Assembly: GCA_964420125.1 (NCBI GenBank)
Contig: CAYQQQ010000008.1
Span: 93,248 to 157,247, forward strand
From: CAYQQQ01 sp964420125
Lineage (GTDB): Bacteria; Actinomycetota; Acidimicrobiia; Acidimicrobiales; Microtrichaceae
DNA length: 64,000 nucleotides
Reading direction: 5' to 3'
Positions 43,693 through 55,170 of the stretch are shown here, piece by piece. The notes under the pieces were generated by a model, which saw only the letters and a program-made list of their open reading frames with translations, ran no database searches and was not told where the DNA came from. The translations under genes and the position numbers were made by a program. Within the stretch, counting starts at the first letter, position 1, and each line of letters starts with the position of its first letter.

Positions 43693-43844
43693 GCCACTGC
43701 CGCACCGGGGTCTCGCTGTCGCACTCCGGTCTCGCTGACTGGAGTTGGTTCTGCAGTCGCTGGTGCTGGAGTGTCGGGGTTGACTGCCTGGGGGTCGTTC
43801 TGCAGTCGCCTGCATTGGGGCGGCGATGGCCCCGGGGGACGGGG
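43693..43844. repeat. Short direct repeats in the uvrB-aroC intergenic region
   Basis: GTTCTGCAGTCGC occurs at 43748-43760 and 43797-43809, and a CGCAC-N5-TCTCGCTG pair lies next to each other near 43710-43747. No gene or clear hairpin terminator is seen. The origin of the repeats is unknown. Confidence 0.5.
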
Positions 43845-44936
43845 TCAGCGATCCGAGGGCTCGATGGCGTGTTGGCGCAGGAGGTGGTCGGCCAGGACGA
43901 GCAGCATCGCGGCCTCCACCATCGGCACGGCGCGGGGGAGCACGCACGGGTCGTGGCGACCCTTGGCCTCCAGCACCGCCGGTTCGTTCGTCCGTGTCAC
44001 CGTGTCCTGGGGCGAGGCGATGGTGGCCGTCGGCTTGAACGCCACCCGGATCACCACGTCTTCCCCGTTGGAGATGCCCCCCTGGACACCCCCGGAGTGG
44101 TTGGTGCGGGTGCGAGGGCGGCCGTCTGGGCCCGGCACGAAGGCATCGTTGTGCTCCGTGCCCGTGAGCCGGGTTCCCGCGAAGCCCGATCCGATCTCGA
44201 AGCCCTTGGTGGCGGGCAGCGACATGACGGCCTTGGCCAGGTCGGCCTCGAGCTTGTCGAACACCGGCTCTCCCCAGCCGGCCGGGACGCCCCGCGCAAC
44301 GCAGCCCACGACGCCGCCGAGGGAGTCCCCGTCGGCTCTGGCGTTCTCGATGGCCTCGGTGATCGCCGCTGCGGCGGCCGGGTCGGGGCAGCGGGTCGCA
44401 TCGGCCTCGACCTGCTCATAGGTCACCGAAGCCGGATCGACCGCGGCGGTGATGCCGTGCACCGACTCCACCCAGGCCAGCACCTCCACTCCCGCTCGTC
44501 GCTCGAGGAGCTTGCGGGCAACCGCCCCGGCGGCGACCCGGCCCACCGTCTCCCGGGCAGAGGCCCGCCCACCGCCGGAGAGCGGGCCGACCCCGTACTT
44601 GGCCTCGGTGGTGTAGTCGGCGTGGGACGGACGGTAGAGCTCCGCCATGTTGTCGTAGGCGCCGGGGCGCTGGTCGGTGTTGCGCACCAGCAGGGCGATC
44701 GGCGAGCCGATGGTGCGTCCCCCCGCCACGCCCGAGAGGATCTCCACGAGGTCGAGCTCCTGGCGCTGGGTGACCAGGCGGCTCTGACCCGGGCGTCGCC
44801 GGTCGAGATCGGGCTGGATGTCGGCGGGGGAGAGCTCCAGGAGCGGAGGGCACCCGTCGATCACCACCCCGACGCCCACGCCGTGGGACTCGCCGAAGGT
44901 GGTGACGCGGAACAGGGTGCCGCTCGTGCTGGACAT
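43845..44936 (-). CDS. aroC: Chorismate synthase
   Basis: A 363-residue FMN-dependent enzyme making chorismate from EPSP, the last common step to aromatic amino acids. Signatures GESHGVGVGVVIDG (15-28), RPSHADYT and SGGGRASARET, and the C-terminal RHDPCVLPRAVPM are all present. AGTCTA (44943-44948), six bases upstream, is TAGACT on the coding strand, so the transcript is probably leaderless. It is divergent from uvrA and shares its regulatory region; no other aro gene is close. Confidence 0.97.
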   Translation of the reverse strand: MSSTSGTLFRVTTFGESHGVGVGVVIDGCPPLLELSPADIQPDLDRRRPGQSRLVTQRQELDLVEILSGVAGGRTIGSPIALLVRNTDQRPGAYDNMAELYRPSHADYTTEAKYGVGPLSGGGRASARETVGRVAAGAVARKLLERRAGVEVLAWVESVHGITAAVDPASVTYEQVEADATRCPDPAAAAAITEAIENARADGDSLGGVVGCVARGVPAGWGEPVFDKLEADLAKAVMSLPATKGFEIGSGFAGTRLTGTEHNDAFVPGPDGRPRTRTNHSGGVQGGISNGEDVVIRVAFKPTATIASPQDTVTRTNEPAVLEAKGRHDPCVLPRAVPMVEAAMLLVLADHLLRQHAIEPSDR

Positions 44937-44975
44937 GTGCCGAGTCTACGCCCGACGCGTCCGGGCTCCAGATGG

Positions 44976-44987
44976 GAACAGATGTTC
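44976..44987. promoter_or_regulatory. LexA (SOS) box upstream of uvrA
   Basis: GAACAGATGTTC is a perfect GAAC-N4-GTTC palindrome, the actinobacterial LexA site. It lies 22 bp before the uvrA -10, over the expected -35, where LexA would block transcription. Confidence 0.85.
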
Positions 44988-45009
44988 GGTCCGGCTGGAC
45001 ACGGGGGAC

Positions 45010-45015
45010 TACAGT
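45010..45015 (+). promoter_or_regulatory. -10 element of the uvrA promoter
   Basis: TACAGT, eight bases, ATG 45024: leaderless. Confidence 0.6.
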
Positions 45016-45023
45016 GCACCCCG

Positions 45024-47957
<2,934 letters not shown>

Positions 47958-47981
47958 GACGACGGGAGCGGCCTGCGCTGC

Positions 47982-49091
47982 TCAGGTGATGGCGAGCATG
48001 CGCTCGAGCGCGACCCGGGCGTTGGCCGCCGTGTGCTCGTCCACCGTGATGCGGTTGACCACGTTCCCCCGCACCAGCTCCTCCAGGCACCAGGCGAGGT
48101 GCGGAGCGTCGATGCGGAACATCGTGGAGCAGGGGCACACCAGTGGATCGAGCGACACCACGGTCTTGTCGGGCGTCTCCTCGTCCAGGCGGTTCACCAG
48201 GTGGATCTCGGTGCCCACGCCGACCACGGCGCCCGGAGGCGCCGCCTGCACCGCCTTGATGATGAAGTCGGTCGAGCCCACCTGGTCGGCCAGGGCGCAC
48301 ACCTCGTGGCTGCACTCCGGATGGGTGACCACGATGCCGTCGGGGTGCTCGGCTCGAAACGACTCCACGTGGGACGGCTGGAAGCGCTGGTGCACGGAGC
48401 AGTGGCCCTGCCAGAGCAGGAAGGTGGCGTCCTTCACGTCCGCCTCGGTGAGGCCGCCCAGGTCACGGCGGGGGTTCCACACCCGCATGTCGGCTTCGGT
48501 GTGGCCCATGGCGTAGCCGGTGTTGCGCCCCAGGTGCTGGTCGGGGAAGAAGAGGACCTGGCGGGCTCGTGGGCCTGCGGGGTCCTGGAGCGCCCAGTCC
48601 AGCACCGCCCTGGCGTTGCTCGAGGTGCACACCGCGCCGCCGTGCTCGCCCACGAAGGCCTTCAGCGCGGCCGAGGAGTTCATGTAGGTGATGGGGAGCA
48701 CGTCGTCGATGTCGGTGACGCCGGCGATCTCGTCCCATGCGTCCTCCACCGTGTCCAGGTCGGCCATGTCGGCCATGGAGCAGCCGGCGTTGAGGTCGGG
48801 CAGGACGACCTGCTGGTGGTCGCCGGTGAGGATGTCGGCCGACTCCGCCATGAAGTGCACGCCGCAGAACACGATGAACTCGGCTTCCGGCTGCTGCTGG
48901 GCCAGCACCGACAGCCGGAAGCTGTCGCCGCGCGCATCGGCCCAGCGCATGATCTCGTCGCGCTGGTAGTGGTGGCCGAGAAGGAACACCCTGGGCCCCA
49001 GCGCTGCCTTGGCCGCGCCGATGCGATCAGCCAGCTCGTCGGGGGACGCGTCGGTGTACTCCGCGGGCAGGGGGGTTTGCAGGCGCAGCAT
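47982..49091 (-). CDS. nadA: Quinolinate synthase
   Basis: The 369-residue 4Fe-4S enzyme that makes quinolinate from iminoaspartate and dihydroxyacetone phosphate in NAD synthesis. GHHYQRDEIM and FCGVHFMAESADIL are present; cluster cysteines are in CGVHF, ECSHEV and CPCSTMF. It has a full AGGAGG ribosome-binding sequence 13 bases before the ATG. nadB and nadC, often neighbours, are not in the window. Confidence 0.96.
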   Translation of the reverse strand: MLRLQTPLPAEYTDASPDELADRIGAAKAALGPRVFLLGHHYQRDEIMRWADARGDSFRLSVLAQQQPEAEFIVFCGVHFMAESADILTGDHQQVVLPDLNAGCSMADMADLDTVEDAWDEIAGVTDIDDVLPITYMNSSAALKAFVGEHGGAVCTSSNARAVLDWALQDPAGPRARQVLFFPDQHLGRNTGYAMGHTEADMRVWNPRRDLGGLTEADVKDATFLLWQGHCSVHQRFQPSHVESFRAEHPDGIVVTHPECSHEVCALADQVGSTDFIIKAVQAAPPGAVVGVGTEIHLVNRLDEETPDKTVVSLDPLVCPCSTMFRIDAPHLAWCLEELVRGNVVNRITVDEHTAANARVALERMLAIT

Positions 49092-49243
49092 CGTGGTGGA
49101 CCTCCTGTGTGCCGAGCCCCCTGGTCGGGGCGCACGGCGTGAGGACCTTCGATCTCGGCCGGTGGGGGCAGCCTGGTCGCCGCGCCACGGGGTTGTCGGC
49201 CTCGAAGGTGATATGTGGCCGGATGCCAGGCCGGCTTCTCTGC

Positions 49244-49271
49244 AGCGTAGAACACGTGCACCAGACGTCAA
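49244..49271 (-). promoter_or_regulatory. nadA promoter with long leader
   Basis: On the minus strand TTGACG (49266-49271), 16 bases, TACGCT (49244-49249) is a good -35/-10 pair. The leader is about 145 nt and can fold at GCCGG-type repeats; I recognise no known NAD-related riboswitch in it. The rest of 49092-49388 holds nothing else. Confidence 0.6.
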
Positions 49272-49388
49272 CGCCAAGTTCGTCACCGCTGTTCCCCTCC
49301 ACTGGTGCTTGCGGGCCCCGTCGTGGGGCGAGCAAGCTGGGCGGGGATGGGGTGCGACGGGCGCCCACCGGAGGGGATCGGGGGCACC

Positions 49389-50450
49389 ATGGGTGTCGGT
49401 TCGGGGGTCGCGGTCACGCCACGGTGGAAGGTGCACCGGTGGGGCGCAGTGTTCGCGGCGATCGCCGCGCTCGGATGGTCGGTGGCCTGCACCACCGCGC
49501 CCACCTCGGCGCCCCCGGCCGGATCTCCCGGCTCCCCGGGGCCGTGCGGGATCCACATGACGACCTTGAGGAACGCCGTAGACGGGCGGCACCCGCTGGT
49601 GGTGGCCGAGCCCACCGGGGACGGCGCGCCGTGGACGGGCGGCGCCTGCGATGACGACCGTCGCCCCGGAGCCTTCGTGGCCCACGGCTACACCGGCAAC
49701 TTCGTCGAGGGCTACCAGGGCATGGTGGAGCACCTCGTCGCCAACGGCTTCGTGGTGGTGTTCCCCGGGTACACGATCGAGTTCGACCCACCCCACCAGT
49801 ACGACGTGGTCGACTCCGGGTTCGTGCAAGGAGCCGAGCAGAGCGGCCGGATCGACCTGGACCGCATCGGGGTGATCGGCCACTCCTTCGGCGGAGGCAT
49901 GGCCCAGTGGCTGGTGCAGCAGGCCGAGGCCCGAGGCTGGGGCGGCGAGGCGACGTGGGTGGTGAACTTCGCCCCCTGGTACGCCCTCCAGGTGGGCAGC
50001 GGTGAGATCGAGCTGCCCGAGCACACCCAGTACACGATGGTCTCCTACGAGTGGGACTACTTCGTGGACGCCCGCATCGGCATCGAGATCTACCGGTCGC
50101 TGTCGATCCAGGAGTCCCAGCGACGTCACGTCATGGTGCTCTCGGATCACCACGGGCAGCCGCACCTGGAGGCCGACCACCTGGGCCCGGTGTCGGTGGA
50201 GCTGGTCGACGGCCTCGGCACCATCTCCACGGACCACTTCGACCGATGGGTCACGTACCGCAGCCTGGACGCCACCGCCGGCTGCTCGTTGCTGGGGAAG
50301 TGGTGCGACCACGACTTCTCCGACACCGGCACCCGAGCCGACGGGACCCCGGTGAAGCGGGCGATCGTGCGCCACGACCAGCGAGATCGGGGTCCGCTCG
50401 CCTTGCAGGAGTGCGGGTTCCCGGTCCTCAACCCCCGGTCCTGCCCCTGA
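49389..50450 (+). CDS. Exported alpha/beta hydrolase, lipoprotein (copy 1 of a tandem pair)
   Basis: A 353-residue protein with a signal peptide and lipobox SVAC (Cys near residue 34), a Ser/Pro/Gly spacer, then an alpha/beta hydrolase with oxyanion region VAHGYTGN and nucleophile elbow GHSFGGGM (about residue 166). A late His occurs in SDHHGQPH or STDHFDRW. Paired cysteines (GPCG, GACD, CSLLGKWC, QECG) suggest disulfides, fitting export. The fold is closest to dienelactone-hydrolase/chlorophyllase-type esterases; the substrate is unknown. GGAGGGG before ATG 49389 supports the start. Confidence 0.85.
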   Translation: MGVGSGVAVTPRWKVHRWGAVFAAIAALGWSVACTTAPTSAPPAGSPGSPGPCGIHMTTLRNAVDGRHPLVVAEPTGDGAPWTGGACDDDRRPGAFVAHGYTGNFVEGYQGMVEHLVANGFVVVFPGYTIEFDPPHQYDVVDSGFVQGAEQSGRIDLDRIGVIGHSFGGGMAQWLVQQAEARGWGGEATWVVNFAPWYALQVGSGEIELPEHTQYTMVSYEWDYFVDARIGIEIYRSLSIQESQRRHVMVLSDHHGQPHLEADHLGPVSVELVDGLGTISTDHFDRWVTYRSLDATAGCSLLGKWCDHDFSDTGTRADGTPVKRAIVRHDQRDRGPLALQECGFPVLNPRSCP

Positions 50451-50603
50451 TCTCCCATGGGTCGGCAGAGGGCGACATAGGCAATTCAGCCCAGCGCGGA
50501 CGAGCGGAGGGGGTCGGGCGGCCCCTTGTGGAGGCGGCTGTGGCCCCCCACAGTGGGTCCTGGCGGGCGTGCGGAGGTGTCGAGCAACCAGGGAGCGGTA
50601 GCG

Positions 50604-51644
50604 ATGCACCGAAGGCCAGTCCGGCGAACCCGCACAGCGCTCGTCGCCTTCTGCGCCGCCGTGGTCGTTCCGTTGGTCCTGGCCGGCTGCTCCGGCGCGC
50701 CGAGCGCCGCACCGGCATCGGGGTCACCTGGTGGCCAGGGACCCTGCGGCGTGCTCACCCGCCAGCTGGCGAACCCGCTCGACAGCCGTCACGAACTGAG
50801 CGTCGTGGAGCCCATCGGCGCAGGCGAACCCTGGAGCGGTGGGCGTTGCGACGGTTCCGGCCGACCCGTGATCCTCGTCGCCCACGGCTACACGGCCTCC
50901 GCGGTGGGCGCCTACCAGGGGCTGGTCAACCACCTCGTGTCGAACGGCTTCATCGTGGTCTTCCCCGGCTACACGACCGAGTTCAACCCCACGCACCAGT
51001 ACGCGGTGGTGGACACCGGATTGGTCACGGCGATCGGCGCCCTCGGCGCCCGTGCGGACACCAGCCGACTCGGTGTCGTGGGCCACTCCTTCGGCGGGGG
51101 CATGACCCCGTGGCTGCTCCAGGAGGCTGCGGGGCGCGGCTGGGGCACCCAGGCGCTGTGGGGTGTGGCGTTCGCCCCCTGGTACTCGTTCGGGGTGGGG
51201 GACGGTCCGATCGCCCTGCCCGCCAACGCCCGCTTCACCACGGTGAGCTACGACCGCGACCGGGTGGTGGACGCACGCATCGGCATCGAGGTGTTCCACT
51301 CGGTGAGCGTCCCGGACGCGCAGCGCAACCATGTCATGGTGCGTTCGGACACCACGGTGGAGCCCTACCTCATCGCCGACCACCTCGGACCGGTGTCCCT
51401 GGAGGCACCGGTGGGGTACCTGGCCACCGACCACCTCGATCGCTGGTCGGCCTTCCCGACCGTGGACGCCACCGGGCGCTGCGCCCTGGAGGGCGTCTGG
51501 TGCGACACGGACCTGTCCTTCGTGGGCACCCACGCCGACGGCACGCCGGTCCGCCCGGCACTGGTGTCGGATCAGCCGGCCGACCTCGGCCCGACGGCCT
51601 CCCAGGAGTGCACCTCGGCGCTCAACCCCCGCCGCTGCCCCTGA
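50604..51644 (+). CDS. Exported alpha/beta hydrolase, lipoprotein (copy 2 of a tandem pair)
   Basis: A 346-residue paralogue of the preceding gene, clearly similar throughout (VAHGYTASAVGAYQGLVNHL, TEFNPTHQYAVVDTG, GHSFGGGMTPWLL, DARIGIEVFHSVSV, ATDHLDRWSAFPTVDAT). The signal peptide ends LAGCSG. The cysteine pattern is conserved. GGGAG lies before ATG 50604. Tandem duplication followed by divergence suggests related but different ester substrates outside the cell. The 150-bp gap between the copies may carry its own promoter. Confidence 0.85.
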   Translation: MHRRPVRRTRTALVAFCAAVVVPLVLAGCSGAPSAAPASGSPGGQGPCGVLTRQLANPLDSRHELSVVEPIGAGEPWSGGRCDGSGRPVILVAHGYTASAVGAYQGLVNHLVSNGFIVVFPGYTTEFNPTHQYAVVDTGLVTAIGALGARADTSRLGVVGHSFGGGMTPWLLQEAAGRGWGTQALWGVAFAPWYSFGVGDGPIALPANARFTTVSYDRDRVVDARIGIEVFHSVSVPDAQRNHVMVRSDTTVEPYLIADHLGPVSLEAPVGYLATDHLDRWSAFPTVDATGRCALEGVWCDTDLSFVGTHADGTPVRPALVSDQPADLGPTASQECTSALNPRRCP

Positions 51645-51702
51645 GCGGACTCGCCGAGCAGGAGGCGGGCGACGTCGCCATGGGTGGGCGGGGGCGCCCC
51701 GC

Positions 51703-51708
51703 TACGGT
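51703..51708 (+). promoter_or_regulatory. -10 element of a leaderless promoter
   Basis: TACGGT, six bases, GTG 51715; it sets the uvrC start. Confidence 0.55.
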
Positions 51709-51714
51709 CTGGAT

Positions 51715-53640
51715 GTGATCCAGCGACCCCCGGCCGGCACCATCCCCGACGCACCGGGCAGCTACCAGTTCAAGGACGCCCAGGGCCGGGTGATCTACGT
51801 CGGCAAGGCCAAGTCGCTGCGCCAACGCCTCTCCAACTACTTCCAGAGCCCGGCGTCGATGCCGTTGCGCACCGCCCAGATGGTGGCCAGCGCCGAGTCG
51901 GTGGAGTGGATCCAGGTGCGCAACGAGGTCGAGGCGCTGATGCTCGAGTTCTCCCTCATCAAGGAGCACAGGCCCCGCTTCAACGTGCGCCTGGTGGACG
52001 ACAAGTCCTACCCGTACCTGGCGGTGACCGTGTCGGACGAGTGGCCCCGGGCCATGGTGATGCGTGGGCGACGCCGGAAGGGCACTCGGTACTTCGGCCC
52101 CTACGCCCATGCCTACGCGATACGCGACACCCTCGACGAGCTGCTGCGCACCTTCCCCATCCGCACGTGCTCGGACGCCAAGCTGCGCCGCCACGAGCGC
52201 CTCGGCAAGCCGTGCCTGCTGTTCCACATCGAGAAGTGCTCGGCGCCGTGCGTGGGGGAGATCGACCCCACCGACTACCGGCTGTTGGTGGGCGAGCTCA
52301 TGGCGTTCCTCGACGGTGAGACCCAGCCGGTGCTCGACCGGCTGGATGCCGAGATGCGCGAGGCGGCCGAGGGCATGGAGTTCGAGCAGGCGGCTCGCCT
52401 TCGTGACCGGTTGGCCACGGTACGGCGGGCGATCGAGCGCCAGCAGATGGTGGCTGACCGCAACGAGAGCTTCGACGTGCTGGGCCTCGCCGAGGACGAC
52501 CTCGAGGCCTCGGTCCAGGTGTTCTTCGTGCGCCATGGCCGGGTGGTGGGGCGGGTCGGCTTCCTGCTCGACAAGGTGATGGACCTGCGGCTCGACCAGA
52601 GCGTGGGCGCTGCCCTGGAGCAGGTCTACGGCGAGGAGCCCGCTGTCGGCTACCCGCGCCTGGTGCTGGTGCCGTCGCTTCCGGAGGATCCGGAGCTCTA
52701 CCGCGCCTGGCTGGGCGAGCTCAGGGGTGCTCGTGTGGAGCTGAGGGTGCCCCAGCGGGGGGACAAGCGCCGCCTGGCGGAGACGGTGGCCCACAACGCC
52801 CAGGAGGAGCTCGCCCGCCACCGGCTCAAACGAGCCTCGGACCACAACAGCCGTGCCCGGGCGCTCAACGAGCTGCAGGAGGCGTTGTCGCTGCCCGAGG
52901 CGCCGCTGCGCATCGAGTGCTACGACATGAGCCACCTCCAGGGCCAGGACTACGTGGGCTCCATGGTGGTGCTGGAAGACGGGTTGCCGAGGCGGTCGGA
53001 GTACCGACGCTTCAAGGTCCGTGGCGTGTCCGGCAACGACGACTTCGCGGCGATGGAGGAGGTGCTCACCCGCCGTCTCTCCAACTACCTCGACCAGCGC
53101 ACCCTGCCGGTGGCGGAGCGGGGCCGATTCGCCTACCCGCCGCAGCTGCTGCTGGTGGATGGCGGCAAGGGCCAGCTGTCGGTGGCGCTGAGGGTGCTGG
53201 ACTCGCTCGGTCTGCGAGACGAGATCCCGGTGGCGGCGCTGGCCAAGCGGTTCGAGGAGGTGTTCCTGCCGGCACGCAGCGAGCCCGTCGAGGTGCCGAG
53301 AGGCTCGGAGGCCTTGTTCCTGCTGCAACGGATCCGCGACGAGTCCCACCGCTTCGCGGTGACCTACCACCGCCAGCTGCGTGGCCGGCGCATGACCGAG
53401 TCCGCGCTCGACGACGTGCGCGGACTCGGCCCGAAGCGGCGCGAGCGGCTGCTGGCGCACTTCGGTGGCATCAAGGGGCTTCGCAACGCCGAGCTGGAAC
53501 AGCTCCAGGAGCTGAGCTGGTTGCCGGCGGAGGTGGCCGTCGCCGTGCACGACGCCCTCCACGGCCCGCTGAGGGCGAGATCCGCCGCTGAGCGAACGCG
53601 AGCGTCCGCCGTAGCGGAAGGACCGAGCGGTGCCAGCTGA
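51715..53640 (+). CDS. uvrC: UvrABC system protein C
   Basis: The 641-residue dual-incision nuclease of excision repair: GIY-YIG domain (GSYQFKDAQGRVIYVGKAKS, 15-34), a cysteine cluster CSDAKLRRHERLGKPCLLFH...CSAPC, UVR domain (EFEQAARLRDRLATV), RNase H-like domain (IECYDMSHLQGQDYVGSMV; LLLVDGGKGQL) and a terminal helix-hairpin-helix (LDDVRGLGPKRRERLLAHFG). After the natural end near HDALHG lies an extra tail of about 23 residues encoded by a palindromic-looking sequence. The stop overlaps the next start. Confidence 0.97.
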   Translation: MIQRPPAGTIPDAPGSYQFKDAQGRVIYVGKAKSLRQRLSNYFQSPASMPLRTAQMVASAESVEWIQVRNEVEALMLEFSLIKEHRPRFNVRLVDDKSYPYLAVTVSDEWPRAMVMRGRRRKGTRYFGPYAHAYAIRDTLDELLRTFPIRTCSDAKLRRHERLGKPCLLFHIEKCSAPCVGEIDPTDYRLLVGELMAFLDGETQPVLDRLDAEMREAAEGMEFEQAARLRDRLATVRRAIERQQMVADRNESFDVLGLAEDDLEASVQVFFVRHGRVVGRVGFLLDKVMDLRLDQSVGAALEQVYGEEPAVGYPRLVLVPSLPEDPELYRAWLGELRGARVELRVPQRGDKRRLAETVAHNAQEELARHRLKRASDHNSRARALNELQEALSLPEAPLRIECYDMSHLQGQDYVGSMVVLEDGLPRRSEYRRFKVRGVSGNDDFAAMEEVLTRRLSNYLDQRTLPVAERGRFAYPPQLLLVDGGKGQLSVALRVLDSLGLRDEIPVAALAKRFEEVFLPARSEPVEVPRGSEALFLLQRIRDESHRFAVTYHRQLRGRRMTESALDDVRGLGPKRRERLLAHFGGIKGLRNAELEQLQELSWLPAEVAVAVHDALHGPLRARSAAERTRASAVAEGPSGAS

Positions 53641-54355
53641 CCCTTGGGAGCACCACGCCGCCTGGTGGCAGGAGGAGTTCACCGAGGGCGCTGACCCCGA
53701 GTACACCGAGCAGATCCTTCCGCTGGTGGTGGCCCACACGGAACCCGGGGCCAAGGTGCTCGACCTCGGATGCGGTGAGGGGCAGATCGCCCGGGAGCTG
53801 CGCAGGTCCCGAGGCTGCTCGGTGGTGGGGGTCGACCCGGCGATGGCCCAGGTGAGGGTCGCCAGAGATCGCGGTGGCGGTCCGGTCTACCTCCAGGGTG
53901 CGGCGGACGCCCTGCCGCTCGACGGCGAGCAGTTCGACCAGGTGGTGGCCTGTCTGGTCTTCGAGCACATCGTGGGGATCGACGCCGCGCTGGACGAGGT
54001 GCGTCGTATCCTGCGGCCGGGGGGACGGTTCCTGTTGCTGTTGAACCACCCGCTGCTGCAGACCCCCGACAGCGGCTGGGTGGACGATCACATGGTCGAT
54101 CCTCCCGAGCAGTACTGGCAGCTCGGTGCCTACCTCCCCGAGGCGGTCACGGTGGAGCAGGTGCAGCTCGGGGTGTTCATCACCTTCCACCACCGACCGC
54201 TCTCGCGCTACCTCAACGGCGCCATCGAGCGGGGCCTCGAGCTGGAGCGCATGGAGGAGCCCGCCCCGCCGCCGGAGTTCCTCGCTCTGGCGCCGGGCTA
54301 CGCGGCGGCGGCCACCATCCCCCGGTTGCTGCTGCTGCGGTTCCGGAGGACCTGA
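53630..54355 (+). CDS. Class I SAM-dependent methyltransferase
   Basis: The 241-residue enzyme has motif I VLDLGCGEGQIA (about 43-54), motif II around VVGVDPAMAQ, DALPLDGEQFDQVVACLVFEH and the post-motif RILRPGGRFLLLL. This is the Methyltransf_11 layout used for small molecules or quinones; substrate unknown. GTG 53630 lies within the uvrC tail (11-bp overlap), so it is coupled to uvrC. The gene is not part of the usual uvrC-rapZ cluster and looks inserted. Confidence 0.88.
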   Translation: MPADPWEHHAAWWQEEFTEGADPEYTEQILPLVVAHTEPGAKVLDLGCGEGQIARELRRSRGCSVVGVDPAMAQVRVARDRGGGPVYLQGAADALPLDGEQFDQVVACLVFEHIVGIDAALDEVRRILRPGGRFLLLLNHPLLQTPDSGWVDDHMVDPPEQYWQLGAYLPEAVTVEQVQLGVFITFHHRPLSRYLNGAIERGLELERMEEPAPPPEFLALAPGYAAAATIPRLLLLRFRRT

Positions 54356-54364
54356 GGCGCGCCA

Positions 54365-54392
54365 GGCCCCGGGCGCTGACGCACCCGGGGCC
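54365..54392. terminator. Bidirectional hairpin terminator
   Basis: GGCCCCGGG (54365-54373) and CCCGGGGCC (54384-54392) form a perfect 9-bp stem between the convergent methyltransferase and FAS1 genes. Confidence 0.6.
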
Positions 54393-54415
54393 GTGACGGG
54401 GGTGGGGGGATGGGG

Positions 54416-55015
54416 TCAGCAGTCGGGCGAGGGGGCGGTGATGACGCTGTCGATCACGTGGATCACGCCGTTGCCGGCCTCCACGTCGGTGGCCGAGATG
54501 GTCGCACCGCCGATGGTCAGGGTGTCGCCGCTCTGCTCGATCTTGAGCTTGCCGCCGTTCACCGTCTCGACGCACTGTCCGACCAGGCCCGCGGCGTCGG
54601 CCGCTGTCACCTCGCCGGGCACCACGTGCAGGGTGAGCACCTCGGTGAGGGCGCCCTGCGGGTCGGCGGCGAGGGCCTCGAGGGTCTCGGCGGGCACGGC
54701 TTCGAAGGCGGCGTCGGTCGGGGCGAACACCGTGAAGGGGCCTTCGCCGCTGAGGGTCTCGGCCAGTCCGGCGTCGGTGACGAGCTGGACCAGGGTGGAG
54801 AAGTCCTCGTTGCCGGCGGCCACCTCCACGATCGTGTCGCCGCTGGCGGCCGACTCGTCCTCGCCGGCGGTCGTGGTCGTCGCCTCGGTCGTGGTCGTGG
54901 TGGTCTCCTCGGTGCTGTCGGAGCCCTCGTCGGTGGCGTCGTCGTCCGAGCAGGCGGCGCCCAGCAGGGCGATGCCCGCCACGGCGGCGACGAGCGAGGT
55001 GCGGAAGGTCTTCAT
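54416..55015 (-). CDS. Fasciclin (FAS1) domain lipoprotein
   Basis: A 199-residue exported protein: signal peptide with lipobox LGAAC (Cys near 22), an acidic Thr-rich linker (EETTTTTTEATTTT) and one FAS1 domain from about residue 62 (DTIVEVAAGNEDFSTLVQLV; GPFTVFAPTDAAFEAVPAET; LTLHVVPGEVTAADA; NGVIHVIDSVI). FAS1 domains mediate adhesion at the cell surface, as in mycobacterial MPT70/MPT83. It reads against the flow of the uvrC-rapZ cluster. Confidence 0.92.
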   Translation of the reverse strand: MKTFRTSLVAAVAGIALLGAACSDDDATDEGSDSTEETTTTTTEATTTTAGEDESAASGDTIVEVAAGNEDFSTLVQLVTDAGLAETLSGEGPFTVFAPTDAAFEAVPAETLEALAADPQGALTEVLTLHVVPGEVTAADAAGLVGQCVETVNGGKLKIEQSGDTLTIGGATISATDVEAGNGVIHVIDSVITAPSPDC

Positions 55016-55158
55016 GGGTTCTCTCCTGGGGGGCAGGTGGTTGGTTGACGTGTGTCGTGGTGGAGTTCGCCACGCGTCCCGTCGGCGGATGCAGCGACGC
55101 CGAGGATCTCTCGGGGTCTCGGTGGACGCTCGAGGCTCGCGATGCCGGGAGCGGTCAC

Positions 55159-55164
55159 TAGCGT
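55159..55164 (+). promoter_or_regulatory. -10 element of a leaderless promoter
   Basis: TAGCGT, six bases, GTG 55171; likely promoter of the rapZ-yvcK unit. Confidence 0.55.
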
Positions 55165-55170
55165 GAGGAT

